Source: Apostichopus japonicus
Lineage: Eukaryota > Echinodermata > Holothuroidea > Aspidochirotida > Stichopodidae
DNA: 64,000 nt
Direction of reading: 5' to 3'
Assembly: GCF_037975245.1 (NCBI RefSeq)
Contig: NC_092565.1
Location: forward strand, 16,783,999 to 16,847,998
Position 1 is the stretch's first letter; every line of letters begins with the position of its first letter. Of the stretch, positions 21,401 through 34,217 are shown piece after piece. The notes beneath the pieces are model-generated. The model ran no database searches. It was not told where the DNA came from and saw only the letters and a list, made by a program, of their open reading frames with translations. Position numbers and translations under genes: made by a program.

Positions 21401-21660
21401 TCGAACCACCGATGCAAAAGAGAGTCTCGCTCATCAGCTCGATAAGTGCGCCAAGCCATCGCGCCACTGTATGGACTGAGATATTGGGCCGATTAACTAA
21501 TACTTACAGCTCCCCGTGTAGGCACGAGCTGTAAAAGATCGGCAAAAGACGTACGTCACCGGGGTTCGAACCACCGATGCAAAAGAGAGTCTCGCTCATC
21601 AGCTCGATAAGTGCGCCAAGCCATCGCGCCACTGTATGGACTGAGATATTTGGCCGATTA
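18420..21660. repeat. higher-order duplications of 9 and 7 monomers
   Basis: The linked variants CCACGGATGC and GATATTTGGCC occur together near 18,440-18,511, 19,923-19,995 and 21,078-21,150, spacings of 1,484 and 1,155 bp. This marks successive copying of the same monomer group. Confidence 0.7.
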
Positions 21661-24600
21661 ACTAATACTTACAGCTCCCCGTGTAGGCACGAGCTGTAAA
21701 AGATCGCCAAAAGACGTACGTCACCGGGGTTCGAACCACCGATGCAAAAGAGAGTCTCGCTCATCAGCTCGATAAGTGCGCCAAGCCATCGCGCCACTGT
21801 ATGGACTGCGATATTAGGCCGATTAACTAATACTTACAGCTCCCCGTGTAGGCACGAGCTGTAAAAGATCGGCAAAAGACGTACGTCACCGGGGTTCGAA
21901 CCACCGATGCAAAAGAGAGTCTCGCTCATCAGCTCGATAAGTGCGCCAAGCCATCGCTCCACTGTATGGACTGAGATATTAGGCCGATTAACTAATACTT
22001 ACAGCTCCCCATGTAGACACGAGCTGTAAAAGATCGGCAAAAGACGTACGTCACCGGGGTTCGAACCACCGATGCAAAAGAGAGTCTCGCTCATCAGCTC
22101 GTACAGTGGGCCAAGCCATCGCGCCACTGTATGGGCTGAGATATTAGGCCGATTAACTAATACTTACAGCTCCCCGTGTAGGCACGAGCTGTAAAAGATC
22201 GGCAAAAGACGTACGTCACCGGGGTTCGAACCACCGATGCAAAAGAGAGTCTCGCTCATCAGCTCGTACAGTGCGCCAAGCCATCGCGCTACTGTATGGA
22301 CTGAGATATTAGGCCGATTAACTAATACTTACAGCTCCCCGTGTAGGCACGAGCTGTAAAAGATCGGCAAAAGACGTACGTCACCGGGGTTCGAACCACC
22401 GATGCAAAAGAGAGTCTCGCTCATCAGCTCGTACAGTGCGCCAAGCCATCGCGCCACTGTATGGACTGAGATATTAGGCCGATTAACTAATACTTACAGC
22501 TCCCCGTGTAGGCACGAGCTGTAAAAGATCGGCAAAAGACGTACGTCACCGGGGTTCGAACCACCGATGCAAAAGAGAGTCTCGCTCTTAACCCGATCGT
22601 ACAGTGCGCCAAGCCATCGCGTCACTGTATGGACTGAGATATTAGGCCGATTAACTAATACTTACAGCTCCCCGTGTAGGCACGAGCTGTAAAAGATCGG
22701 CAAAAGACGTACGTCACCGGGGTTCGAACCACCGATGCAAAAGAGAGTCTCGCTCATCAGCTCGAACAGTGCGCCAAGCCATCGCGCCACTGTATGGACT
22801 GAGATATTAGGCCGATTAACTTATACTTACAGCTCCCCGTGTAGGCACGAGCTGTAAAAGATCGGCAAAAGACGTACGTCACCGGGGTTCGAACCACCGA
22901 TGCAAAAGAGAGTCTCGCTCATCAGCTCGATAAGTGCGCCAAGCCATCGCGCCACTGTATGGACTGAGATATTAGGCCGATTAACTAATACTTACAGCTC
23001 CCCATGTAGGCACGATCTGTAAAAGATCGGCAAAAGACGTTCGTCACCGGGGTTCGAACCACCTATGCAAAAGAGAGTCTCGCTCTTAACCCGATAAGTG
23101 CGCCAAGCCATCGCGCCACTGTATGGACTGAGATATTAGGCCGATTAACTAATACTTACAGCTCCCCATGTAGGCACGAGCTGTAAAAGATCGGCAAAAG
23201 ACGTACGTCACCGGGGTTCGAACCACCTATGCAAAAGAGAGTCTCGCTCATCAGCTCGAACAGTGCGCCAAGCCATCGCGCCACTGTATGGACTGAGATA
23301 TTAGGCCGATTAACTTATACTTACAGCTCCCCGTGTAGGCACGAGCTGTAAAAGATCGGCAAAAGACGTACGTCACCGGGGTTCGAACCACCGATGCAAA
23401 AGAGAGTCTCGCTCATCAGCTCGTACAGTGCGCCAAGCCATCGCGCCACTGTATGGACTGAGATATTAGGCCGATTAACTAATACTTACAGCTCCCCATG
23501 TAGGCACGATCTGTAAAAGATCGGCAAAAGACGTTCGTCACCGGGGTTCGAACCACCTATGCAAAAGAGAGTCTCGCTCTTAACCCGATAAGTGCGCCAA
23601 GCCATCGCGCCACTGTATGGACTGAGATATTAGGCCGATTAACTAATCCTTACAGCTCCCCATGTAGGCACGAGCTGTAAAAGATCGGCAAAAGACGTAC
23701 GTCACCGGGGTTCGAACCACCTATGCAAAAGAGAGCCTCGCTCATCAGCTCGTACAGTGCGCCAAGCCATCGCGCCACTGTATGGACTGAGATATTAGGC
23801 CGATTAACTAATACTTACAGCTCCCCATGTAGGCACGAGCTGTAAAAGATCGGCAAAAGACGTACGTCACCGGGGTTCGAACCACCGATGCAAAAGAGAG
23901 CCTCGCTCATCAGCTCGTACAGTGCGCCAAGCCATCGCGCCACTGTATGGACTGAGATATTAAGCCGATTAACTAATACTTACAGCTCCCCCATGTATGC
24001 ACGAGCTGTAAAAGATCTGCAAAAGACGTACGTCACCGGGGTTCGAACCACCGATGCAAACGAGAGCCTCGCTCATCAGCTCGTACAGTGCGCCAAGCCA
24101 TCGCGCCACTGTATGGACTGAGATATTAGGCCGATTAACTAATACTTACAGCTCCCCGTGTAGGCACGAGCTGTAAAAGATCGGCAAAAGACGTACGTCA
24201 CCGGGGTTCGAACCACCGATGCAAACGAGAGTCTCGCTCATCAGCTCGTACAGTGCGCCAAGCCATCGCGCCACTGTATGGACTGAGATATTAGGCCGAT
24301 TAACTAATACTTACAGCTCCCCGTGTAGGCACGAGCTGTAAAAGATCGGCAAAAGACGTACGTCACCGGGGTTCGAACCACCGATGCAAAAGAGAGCCTC
24401 GCTCATCAGCTCGTACAGTGCGCCAAGCCATCGCGCCACTGTATGGACTGAGATATTAGGCCGATTAACTAATACTTACAGCTCCCCGTGTAGGCACGAG
24501 CTGTAAAAGATCGGAAAAGACGTACGTCACCGGGGTTCGAACCACCGATGCAAAAGAGAGTCTCGCTCATCAGCTCGATAAGTGCGCCAAGCCATCGCGC

Positions 24601-27600
24601 CACTGTATGGACTGAGATATTAGGCCAATTAACTAATACTTACAGCTCCCCGTGTAGGCACGAGCTGTAAAAGATCGGCAAAAGACGTACGTCACCGGGG
24701 TTCGAACCACCGATGCAAAAGAGAGTCTCGCTCATCAGCTCGTACAGTGCGCCAAGCCATCGCGCCACTGTATGGACTGAGATATTAGGCCGATTAACTA
24801 ATACTTACAGCTCCCCGTGTAGGCACGAGCTGTAAAAGATCGGCAAAAGACGTACGTCACCGGGGTTCGAACCACCGATGCAAAAGAGAGTCTCGCTCTT
24901 AACCCGATCGTACAGTGCGCCAAGCCATCGCGCCACTGTATGGACTGAGATATTAGGCCGATTAACTAATACTTACAGCTCCCCGTGTAGGCACGAGCTG
25001 TAAAAGATCGGCAAAAGACGTACGTCACCGGGGTTCGAACCACCGATGCAAAAGAGAGTCTCGCTCATCAGCTCGTACAGTGCGCCAAGCCATCGCGCCA
25101 CTGTATGGACTGAGATATTAGGCCGATTAACTTATACTTACAGCTCCCCGTGTAGGCACGAGCTGTAAAAGATCGGCAAAAGACGTACGTCACCGGGGTT
25201 CGAACCACCGATGCAAAAGAGAGTCTCGCTCATCAGCTCGATAAGTGCGCCAAGCCATCGCGCCACTGTATGGACTGAGATATTAGGCCGATTAACTAAT
25301 ACTTACAGCTCCCCATGTAGGCACGATCTGTAAAAGATCGGCAAAAGACGTTCGTCACCGGGGTTCGAACCACCGATGCAAAAGAGAGTCTCGCTCTTAA
25401 CCCGATAAGTGCGCCAAGCCATCGCGCCACTGTATGGACTGAGATATTAGGCCGATTAACTAATACTTACAGCTCCCCATGTAGGCACGAGCTGTAAAAG
25501 ATCGGCAAAAGACGTACGTCACCGGGGTTCGAACCACCTATGCAAAAGAGAGCCTCGCTCATCAGCTCGTACAGTGGGCCAAGCCATCGCGCCACTGTAT
25601 GGGCTGAGATATTAGGCCGATTAACTAATACTTACAGCTCCCCGTGTAGGCACGAGCTGTAAAAGATCGGCAAAAGACGTACGTCACCGGGGTTCGAACC
25701 ACCGATGCAAAAGAGAGTCTCGCTCATCAGCTCGTACAGTGCGCCAAGCCATCGCGCCACTGTATGGACTGAGATATTAGGCCGATAAACTAATACTTAC
25801 AGCTCCCCGTGTAGGCACGAGCTGTAAAAGATCGGCAAAAGACGTACGTCACCGGGGTTCGAACCACCGATGCAAAAGAGAGTCTCGCTCATCAGCTCGT
25901 ACAGTGCGCCAAGCCATCGCGCCACTGTATGGACTGAGATATTAGGCCGATTAACTTATACTTACAGCTCCCCGTGTAGGCACGAGCTGTAAAAGATCGG
26001 CAAAAGACGTACGTCACCGGGGTTCGAAACACCGATGCAAAAGAGAGTCTCGCTCATCAGCTCGATAAGTGCGCCAAGCCATCGCGCCACTGTATGGACT
26101 GAGATATTAGGCCGATTAACTAATACTTACAGCTCCCCATGTAGGCACGATCTGTAAAAGATCGGCAAAAGACGTTCGTCACCGGGGTTCGAACCACCGA
26201 TGCAAAAGAGAGTCTCGCTCTTAACCCGATAAGTGCGCCAAGCCATCGCGCCACTGTATGGGCTGAGATATTAGGCCGATTAACTAATACTTACAGCTCC
26301 CCGTGTAGGCACGAGCTGTAAAAGATCGGCAAAAGACGTACGTCACCGGGGTTCGAACCACCGATGCAACGAGAGTCTCGCTCATCAGCTCGTACAGTGC
26401 GCCAAGCCATCGCGCCACTGTATGGACTGAGATATTAGGCCGATTAACTAATACTTACAGCTCCCGTGTAGGCACGAGCTGTAAAAGATCGGCAAAAGAC
26501 GTACGTCACCGGGGTTCGAACCACCGATGCAAAAGAGAGTCTCGCTCATCAGCTCGATAAGTGCGCCAAGCCATCGCGCCACTGTATGGACTGAGATATT
26601 ATGCCGATTAACTAATACTTACAGCTCCCCGTGTAGGCACGAGCTGTAAAAGATCGGCAAAAGACGTACGTCACCGGGGTTCGAACCACCGATGCAAAAG
26701 AGAGTCTCGCTCATCAGCTCGTACAGTGCGCCAAGCCATCGCGCCACTGTATGGACTGAGATATTAGTCCGATTAACTAATACTTACAGCTCCCCATGTA
26801 GGCACGATCTGTAAAAGATCGGCAAAAGACGTTCGTCACCGGGGTTCGAACCACCGATGCAAAAGAGAGTCTCGCTCTTAACCCGATAAGTGCGCCAAGC
26901 CATCGCGCCACTGTATGGACTGAGATATTAGGCCGATTAACTAATACTTACAGCTCCCCGTGTAGGCACGAGCTGTAAAAGATCGGCAAAAGACGTACGT
27001 CACCGGGGTTCGAACCACCGATGCAAAAGAGAGTCTCGCTCATCAGCTCGATAAGTGCGCCAAGCCATCGCGCCACTGTATGGACTGAGATATTAGGCCG
27101 ATTAACTAATACTTACAGCTCCCCATGTAGGCACGAGCTGTAAAAGATCGGCAAAAGACGTTCGTCACCGGGGTTCGAACCACCGATGCAAAAGAGAGTC
27201 TCGCTCTTAACCCGATAAGTGCGCCAAGCCATCGCGCCACTGTATGGGCTGAGATATTAGGCCGATTAACTAATACTTACAGCTCCCCATGTAGGCACGA
27301 GCTGTAAAAGATCGGCAAAACACGTACGTCACCGGGGTTCGAACCACCGATGCAAAAGAGAGCCTCGCTCATCAGCTCGTACAGTGCGCCAAGCCATCGC
27401 GCCACTGTATGGACTGAGATATTAGGCCGATTAACTAATACTTACAGCTCCCCATGTAGGCACGAGCTGTAAAAGATCGGCAAAAGACGTACGTCACCGG
27501 GGTTCGAACCACCGATGCAAAAGAGAGCCTCGCTCATCAGCTCGTACAGTGCGCCAAGCCATCGCGCCACTGTATGGACTGAGATATTAGGCCGATTAAC

Positions 27601-27939
27601 TAATACTTACAGCTCCCCATGTAGACACGAGCTGTAAAAGATCGGCAAAAGACGTACGTCACCGGGGTTCGAACCACCGATGCAAAAGAGAGTCTCGCTC
27701 ATCAGCTCGTACAGTGGGCCAAGCCATCGCGCCACTGTATGGGCTGAGATATTAGGCCGATTAACTAATACTTACAGCTCCCCGTGTAGGCACGAGCTGT
27801 AAAAGATCGGCAAAAGACGTACGTCACCGGGGTTCGAACCACCGATGCAAAAGAGAGTCTCGCTCATCAGCTCGTACAGTGCGCCAAGCCATCGCGCCAC
27901 TGTATGGACTGAGATATTAGGCCGATTAACTAATACTTA

Positions 27940-30900
27940 CAGCTCCCCGTGTAGGCACGAGCTGTAAAAGATCGGCAAAAGACGAACGTCAGCGGGGTTC
28001 GAACCACCGATGCAAAAGAGAGTCTCGCTCATCAGCTCGATAAGTGCGCCAAGCCATCGCGCCACTGTATGGACTGAGATATTAGGCCGATTAACTAATA
28101 CTTACAGCTCCCCATGTAGGCACGATCTGTAAAAGATCGGCAAAAGACGTTCGTCACCGGGGTTCGAACCACCGATGCAAAAGAGAGTCTCGCTCTTAAC
28201 CCGATAAGTGCGCCAAGCCATCGCGCCACTGTATGGGCTGAGATATTAGGCCGATTAACTAATACTTACAGCTCCCCGTGTAGGCACGAGCTGTAAAAGA
28301 TCGGCAAAAGACGTACGTCACCGGGGTTCGAACCACCGATGCAAACGAGAGTCTCGCTCATCAGCTCGTACAGTGCGCCAAGCCATCGCGCCACTGTATG
28401 GACTGAGATATTAGGCCGATTAACTAATACTTACAGCTCCCCGTGTAGGCACGAGCTGTAAAAGATCGGCAAAAGACGTACGTCACCGGGGTTCGAACCA
28501 CCGATGCAAACGAGAGTCTCGCTCATCAGCTCGTACAGTGCGCCAAGCCATCGCGCCACTGTATGGACTGAGATATTAGGCCGATTAACTAATACTTACA
28601 GCTCCCCGTGTAGGCACGAGCTGTAAAAGATCGGCAAAAGACGTACGTCACCGGGGTTCGAACCACCGATGCAAAAGAGAGCCTCGCTCATCAGCTCGTA
28701 CAGTGCGCCAAGCCATCGCGCCACTGTATGGACTGAGATATTAGGCCGATTAACTAATACTTACAGCTCCCCGTGTAGGCACGAGCTGTAAAAGATCGGC
28801 AAAAGACGTACGTCACCGGGGTTCGAACCACCGATGCAAAAGAGAGTCTCGCTCATCAGCTCGTACAGTGCGCCAAGCCATCGCGCTACTGTATGGACTG
28901 AGATATTAGGCCGATTAACTAATACTTACAGCTCCCCGTGTAGGCACGAGCTGTAAAAGATCGGCAAAAGACGTACGTCACCGGGGTTCGAACCACCGAT
29001 GCAAAAGAGAGTCTCGCTCATCAGCTCGTACAGTGCGCCAAGCCATCGCGCCACTGTATGGACTGAGATATTAGGCCGATTAACTAATACTTACAGCTCC
29101 CCGTGTAAGCACGAGCTGTAAAAGATCGGCAAAAGACGTACGTCACCGGGGTTCGAACCACCGATGCAAAAGAGAGTCTCGCTCTTAACCCGATCGTACA
29201 GTGCGCCAAGCCATCGCGCCACTGTATGGACTGAGATATTAGGCCGATTAACTAATACTTACAGCTCCCCGTGTAGGCACGAGCTGTAAAAGATCGGCAA
29301 AAGACGTACGTCACCGGGGTTCGAACCACCGATGCAAAAGAGAGTCTCGCTCATCAGCTCGTACAGTGCGCCAAGCCATCGCGCCACTGTATGGACTGAG
29401 ATATTAGGCCGATTAACTAATACTTACAGCTCCCCGTGTAGGCACGAGCTGTAAAAGATCGGCAAAAGACGTACGTCACCGGGGTTCGAACCACCGATGC
29501 AAAAGAGAGTCTCGCTCATCAGCTCGATAAGTGCGCCAAGCCATCGCGCCACTGTATGGACTGAGATATTAGGCCGATTAACTAATACTTACAGCTCCCC
29601 ATGTAGGCACGATCTGTAAAAGATCGGCAAAAGACGTTCGTCACCGGGGTTCGAACCACCGATGCAAAAGAGAGTCTCGCTCTTAACCTGATAAGTGCGC
29701 CAAGCCATCGCGCCACTGTATGGGCTGAGATATTAGGCCGATTAACTAATACTTACAGCTCCCCGTGTAGGCACGAGCTGTAAAAGATCGGCAAAAGACG
29801 TACGTCACCGGGGTTCGAACCACCGATGCAAACGAGAGTCTCGCTCATCAGCTCGTACAGTGCGCCAAGCCATCGCGCCACTGTATGGACTGAGATATTA
29901 GGCCGATCAACTAATACTTACAGCTCCCCGTGTAGGCACGAGCTGTAAAAGATCGGCAAAAGACGTACGTCACCGGGGTTCGAACCACCGATGCAAACGA
30001 GAGTCTCGCTCATCAGCTCGTACAGTGCGCCAAGCCATCGCGCCACTGTATGGACTGAGATATTAGGCCGATTAACTAATACTTACAGCTCCCCGTGTAG
30101 GCACGAGCTGTAAAAGATCGGCAAAAGACGTACGTCACCGGGGTTCGAACCACCGATGCAAAAGAGAGCCTCGCTCATCAGCTCGTACAGTGCGCCAAGC
30201 CATCGCGCCACTGTATGGACTGAGATATTAGGCCGATTAACTAATACTTACAGCTCCCCGTGTAGGCACGAGCTGTAAAAGATCGGCAAAAGACGTACGT
30301 CACCGGGGTTCGAACCACCGATGCAAAAGAGAGTCTCGCTCATCAGCTCGTACAGTGCGCCAAGCCATCGCGCTACTGTATGGACTGAGATATTAGGCCG
30401 ATTAACTAATACTTACAGCTCCCCGTGTAGGCACGAGCTGTAAAAGATCGGCAAAAGACGTACGTCACCGGGGTTCGAACCACCGATGCAAAAGAGAGTC
30501 TCGCTCATCAGCTCGTACAGTGCGCCAAGCCATCGCGCCACTGTATGGACTGAGATATTAGGCCGATTAACTAATACTTACAGCTCCCCGTGTAGGCACG
30601 AGCTGTAAAAGATCGGCAAAAGACGTACGTCACCGGGGTTCGAACCACCGATGCAAAAGAGAGTCTCGCTCTTAACCCGATCGTACAGTGCGCCAAGCCA
30701 TCGCGCCACTGTATGGACTGAGATATTAGGCCGATTAACTAATACTTACAGCTCCCCGTGTAGGCACGAGCTGTAAAAGATCGGCAAAAGACGTACGTCA
30801 CCGGGGTTCGAACCACCGATGCAAAAGAGAGTCTCGCTCATCAGCTCGTACAGTGCGCCAAGCCATCGCGCCACTGTATGGACTGAGATATTAGGCCGAT

Positions 30901-33900
30901 TAACTTATACTTACAGCTCCCCATGTAGGCACGAGCTGTAAAAGATCGGCAAAAGACGTACGTCACCGGGGTTCGAACCACCGATGCAAAAGAGAGCCTC
31001 GCTCATCAGCTCGTACAGTGCGCCAAGCCATCGCGCCACTGTATGGACTGAGATATTAGGCCGATTAACTAATACTTACAGCTCCCCGTGTAGGCACGAG
31101 CTGTAAAAGATCGGCAAAAGACGAACGTCAGCGGGGTTCGAACCACCGATGCAAAAGAGAGTCTCGCTCATCAGCTCGATAAGTGCGCCAAGCCATCGCG
31201 CCACTGTATGGACTGAGATATTAGGCCGATTAACTAATACTTACAGCTCCCCATGTAGGCACGATCTGTAAAAGATCGGCAAAAGACGTTCGTCACCGGG
31301 GTTCGAACCACCGATGCAAAAGAGAGTCTCGCTCTTAACCCGATAAGTGCGCCAAGCCATCGCGCCACTGTATGGGCTGAGATATTAGGCCGATTAACTA
31401 ATACTTACAGCTCCCCGTGTAGGCACGAGCTGTAAAAGATCGGCAAAAGACGTACGTCACCGGGGTTCGAACCACCGATGCAAACGAGAGTCTCGCTCAT
31501 CAGCTCGTACAGTGCGCCAAGCCATCGCGCCACTGTATGGACTGAGATATTAGGCCGATTAACTAATACTTACAGCTCCCCGTGTAGGCACGAGCTGTAA
31601 AAGATCGGCAAAAGACGTACGTCACCGGGGTTCGAACCACCGATGCAAACGAGAGTCTCGCTCATCAGCTCGTACAGTGCGCCAAGCCATCGCGCCACTG
31701 TATGGACTGAGATATTAGGCCGATTAACTAATACTTACAGCTCCCCGTGTAGGCACGAGCTGTAAAAGATCGGCAAAAGACGTACGTCACCGGGGTTCGA
31801 ACCACCGATGCAAAAGAGAGCCTCGCTCATCAGCTCGTACAGTGCGCCAAGCCATCGCGCCACTGTATGGACTGAGATATTAGGCCGATTAACTAATACT
31901 TACAGCTCCCCGTGTAGGCACGAGCTGTAAAAGATCGGCAAAAGACGTACGTCACCGGGGTTCGAACCACCGATGCAAAAGAGAGTCTCGCTCATCAGCT
32001 CGTACAGTGCGCCAAGCCATCGCGCTACTGTATGGACTGAGATATTAGGCCGATTAACTAATACTTACAGCTCCCCGTGTAGGCACGAGCTGTAAAAGAT
32101 CGGCAAAAGACGTACGTCACCGGGGTTCGAACCACCGATGCAAAAGAGAGTCTCGCTCATCAGCTCGTACAGTGCGCCAAGCCATCGCGCCACTGTATGG
32201 ACTGAGATATTAGGCCGATTAACTAATACTTACAGCTCCCCGTGTAAGCACGAGCTGTAAAAGATCGGCAAAAGACGTACGTCACCGGGGTTCGAACCAC
32301 CGATGCAAAAGAGAGTCTCGCTCTTAACCCGATCGTACAGTGCGCCAAGCCATCGCGCCACTGTATGGACTGAGATATTAGGCCGATTAACTAATACTTA
32401 CAGCTCCCCGTGTAGGCACGAGCTGTAAAAGATCGGCAAAAGACGTACGTCACCGGGGTTCGAACCACCGATGCAAAAGAGAGTCTCGCTCATCAGCTCG
32501 TACAGTGCGCCAAGCCATCGCGCCACTGTATGGACTGAGATATTAGGCCGATTAACTAATACTTACAGCTCCCCGTGTAGGCACGAGCTGTAAAAGATCG
32601 GCAAAAGACGTACGTCACCGGGGTTCGAACCACCGATGCAAAAGAGAGTCTCGCTCATCAGCTCGATAAGTGCGCCAAGCCATCGCGCCACTGTATGGAC
32701 TGAGATATTAGGCCGATTAACTAATACTTACAGCTCCCCATGTAGGCACGATCTGTAAAAGATCGGCAAAAGACGTTCGTCACCGGGGTTCGAACCACCG
32801 ATGCAAAAGAGAGTCTCGCTCTTAACCCGATAAGTGCGCCAAGCCATCGCGCCACTGTATGGGCTGAGATATTAGGCCGATTAACTAATACTTACAGCTC
32901 CCCGTGTAGGCACGAGCTGTAAAAGATCGGCAAAAGACGTACGTCACCGGGGTTCGAACCACCGATGCAAACGAGAGTCTCGCTCATCAGCTCGTACAGT
33001 GCGCCAAGCCATCGCGCCACTGTATGGACTGAGATATTAGGCCGATTAACTAATACTTACAGCTCCCCGTGTAGGCACGAGCTGTAAAAGATCGGCAAAA
33101 GACGTACGTCACCGGGGTTCGAACCACCGATGCAAACGAGAGTCTCGCTCATCAGCTCGTACAGTGCGCCAAGCCATCGCGCCACTGTATGGACTGAGAT
33201 ATTAGGCCGATTAACTAATACTTACAGCTCCCCGTGTAGGCACGAGCTGTAAAAGATCGGCAAAAGACGTACGTCACCGGGGTTCGAACCACCGATGCAA
33301 AAGAGAGCCTCGCTCATCAGCTCGTACAGTGCGCCAAGCCATCGCGCCACTGTATGGACTGAGATATTAGGCCGATTAACTAATACTTACAGCTCCCCGT
33401 GTAGGCACGAGCTGTAAAAGATCGGCAAAAGACGTACGTCACCGGGGTTCGAACCACCGATGCAAAAGAGAGTCTCGCTCATCAGCTCGTACAGTGCGCC
33501 AAGCCATCGCGCTACTGTATGGACTGAGATATTAGGCCGATTAACTAATACTTACAGCTCCCCGTGTAGGCACGAGCTGTAAAAGATCGGCAAAAGACGT
33601 ACGTCACCGGGGTTCGAACCACCGATGCAAAAGAGAGTCTCGCTCATCAGCTCGTACAGTGCGCCAAGCCATCGCGCCACTGTATGGACTGAGATATTAG
33701 GCCGATTAACTAATACTTACAGCTCCCCGTGTAGGCACGAGCTGTAAAAGATCGGCAAAAGACGTACGTCACCGGGGTTCGAACCACCGATGCAAAAGAG
33801 AGTCTCGCTCTTAACCCGATCGTACAGTGCGCCAAGCCATCGCGCCACTGTATGGACTGAGATATTAGGCCGATTAACTAATACTTACAGCTCCCCGTGT

Positions 33901-34217
33901 AGGCACGAGCTGTAAAAGATCGGCAAAAGACGTACGTCACCGGGGTTCGAACCACCGATGCAAAAGAGAGTCTCGCTCATCAGCTCGTACAGTGCGCCAA
34001 GCCATCGCGCCACTGTATGGACTGAGATATTAGGCCGATTAACTTATACTTACAGCTCCCCATGTAGGCACGAGCTGTAAAAGATCGGCAAAAGACGTAC
34101 GTCACCGGGGTTCGAACCACCGATGCAAAAGAGAGCCTCGCTCATCAGCTCGTACAGTGCGCCAAGCCATCGCGCCACTGTATGGACTGAGATATTAGGC
34201 CGATTAACTAATACTTA
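27940..34217. repeat. 3,139-bp higher-order repeat (19 monomers), two copies
   Basis: Copy 1 is about 27,940-31,078 and copy 2 about 31,079-34,217. Markers at a constant 3,139-bp offset include GACGAACGTCAGCGG (27,982/31,121), GTAAGCACG (29,105/32,244), CTTAACCCGATCGTACAG (29,185/32,324 and 30,672/33,811) and AACTTATAC (30,901/34,040). Each copy contains an inner repeat of about 1.49 kb (9 monomers). Confidence 0.85.
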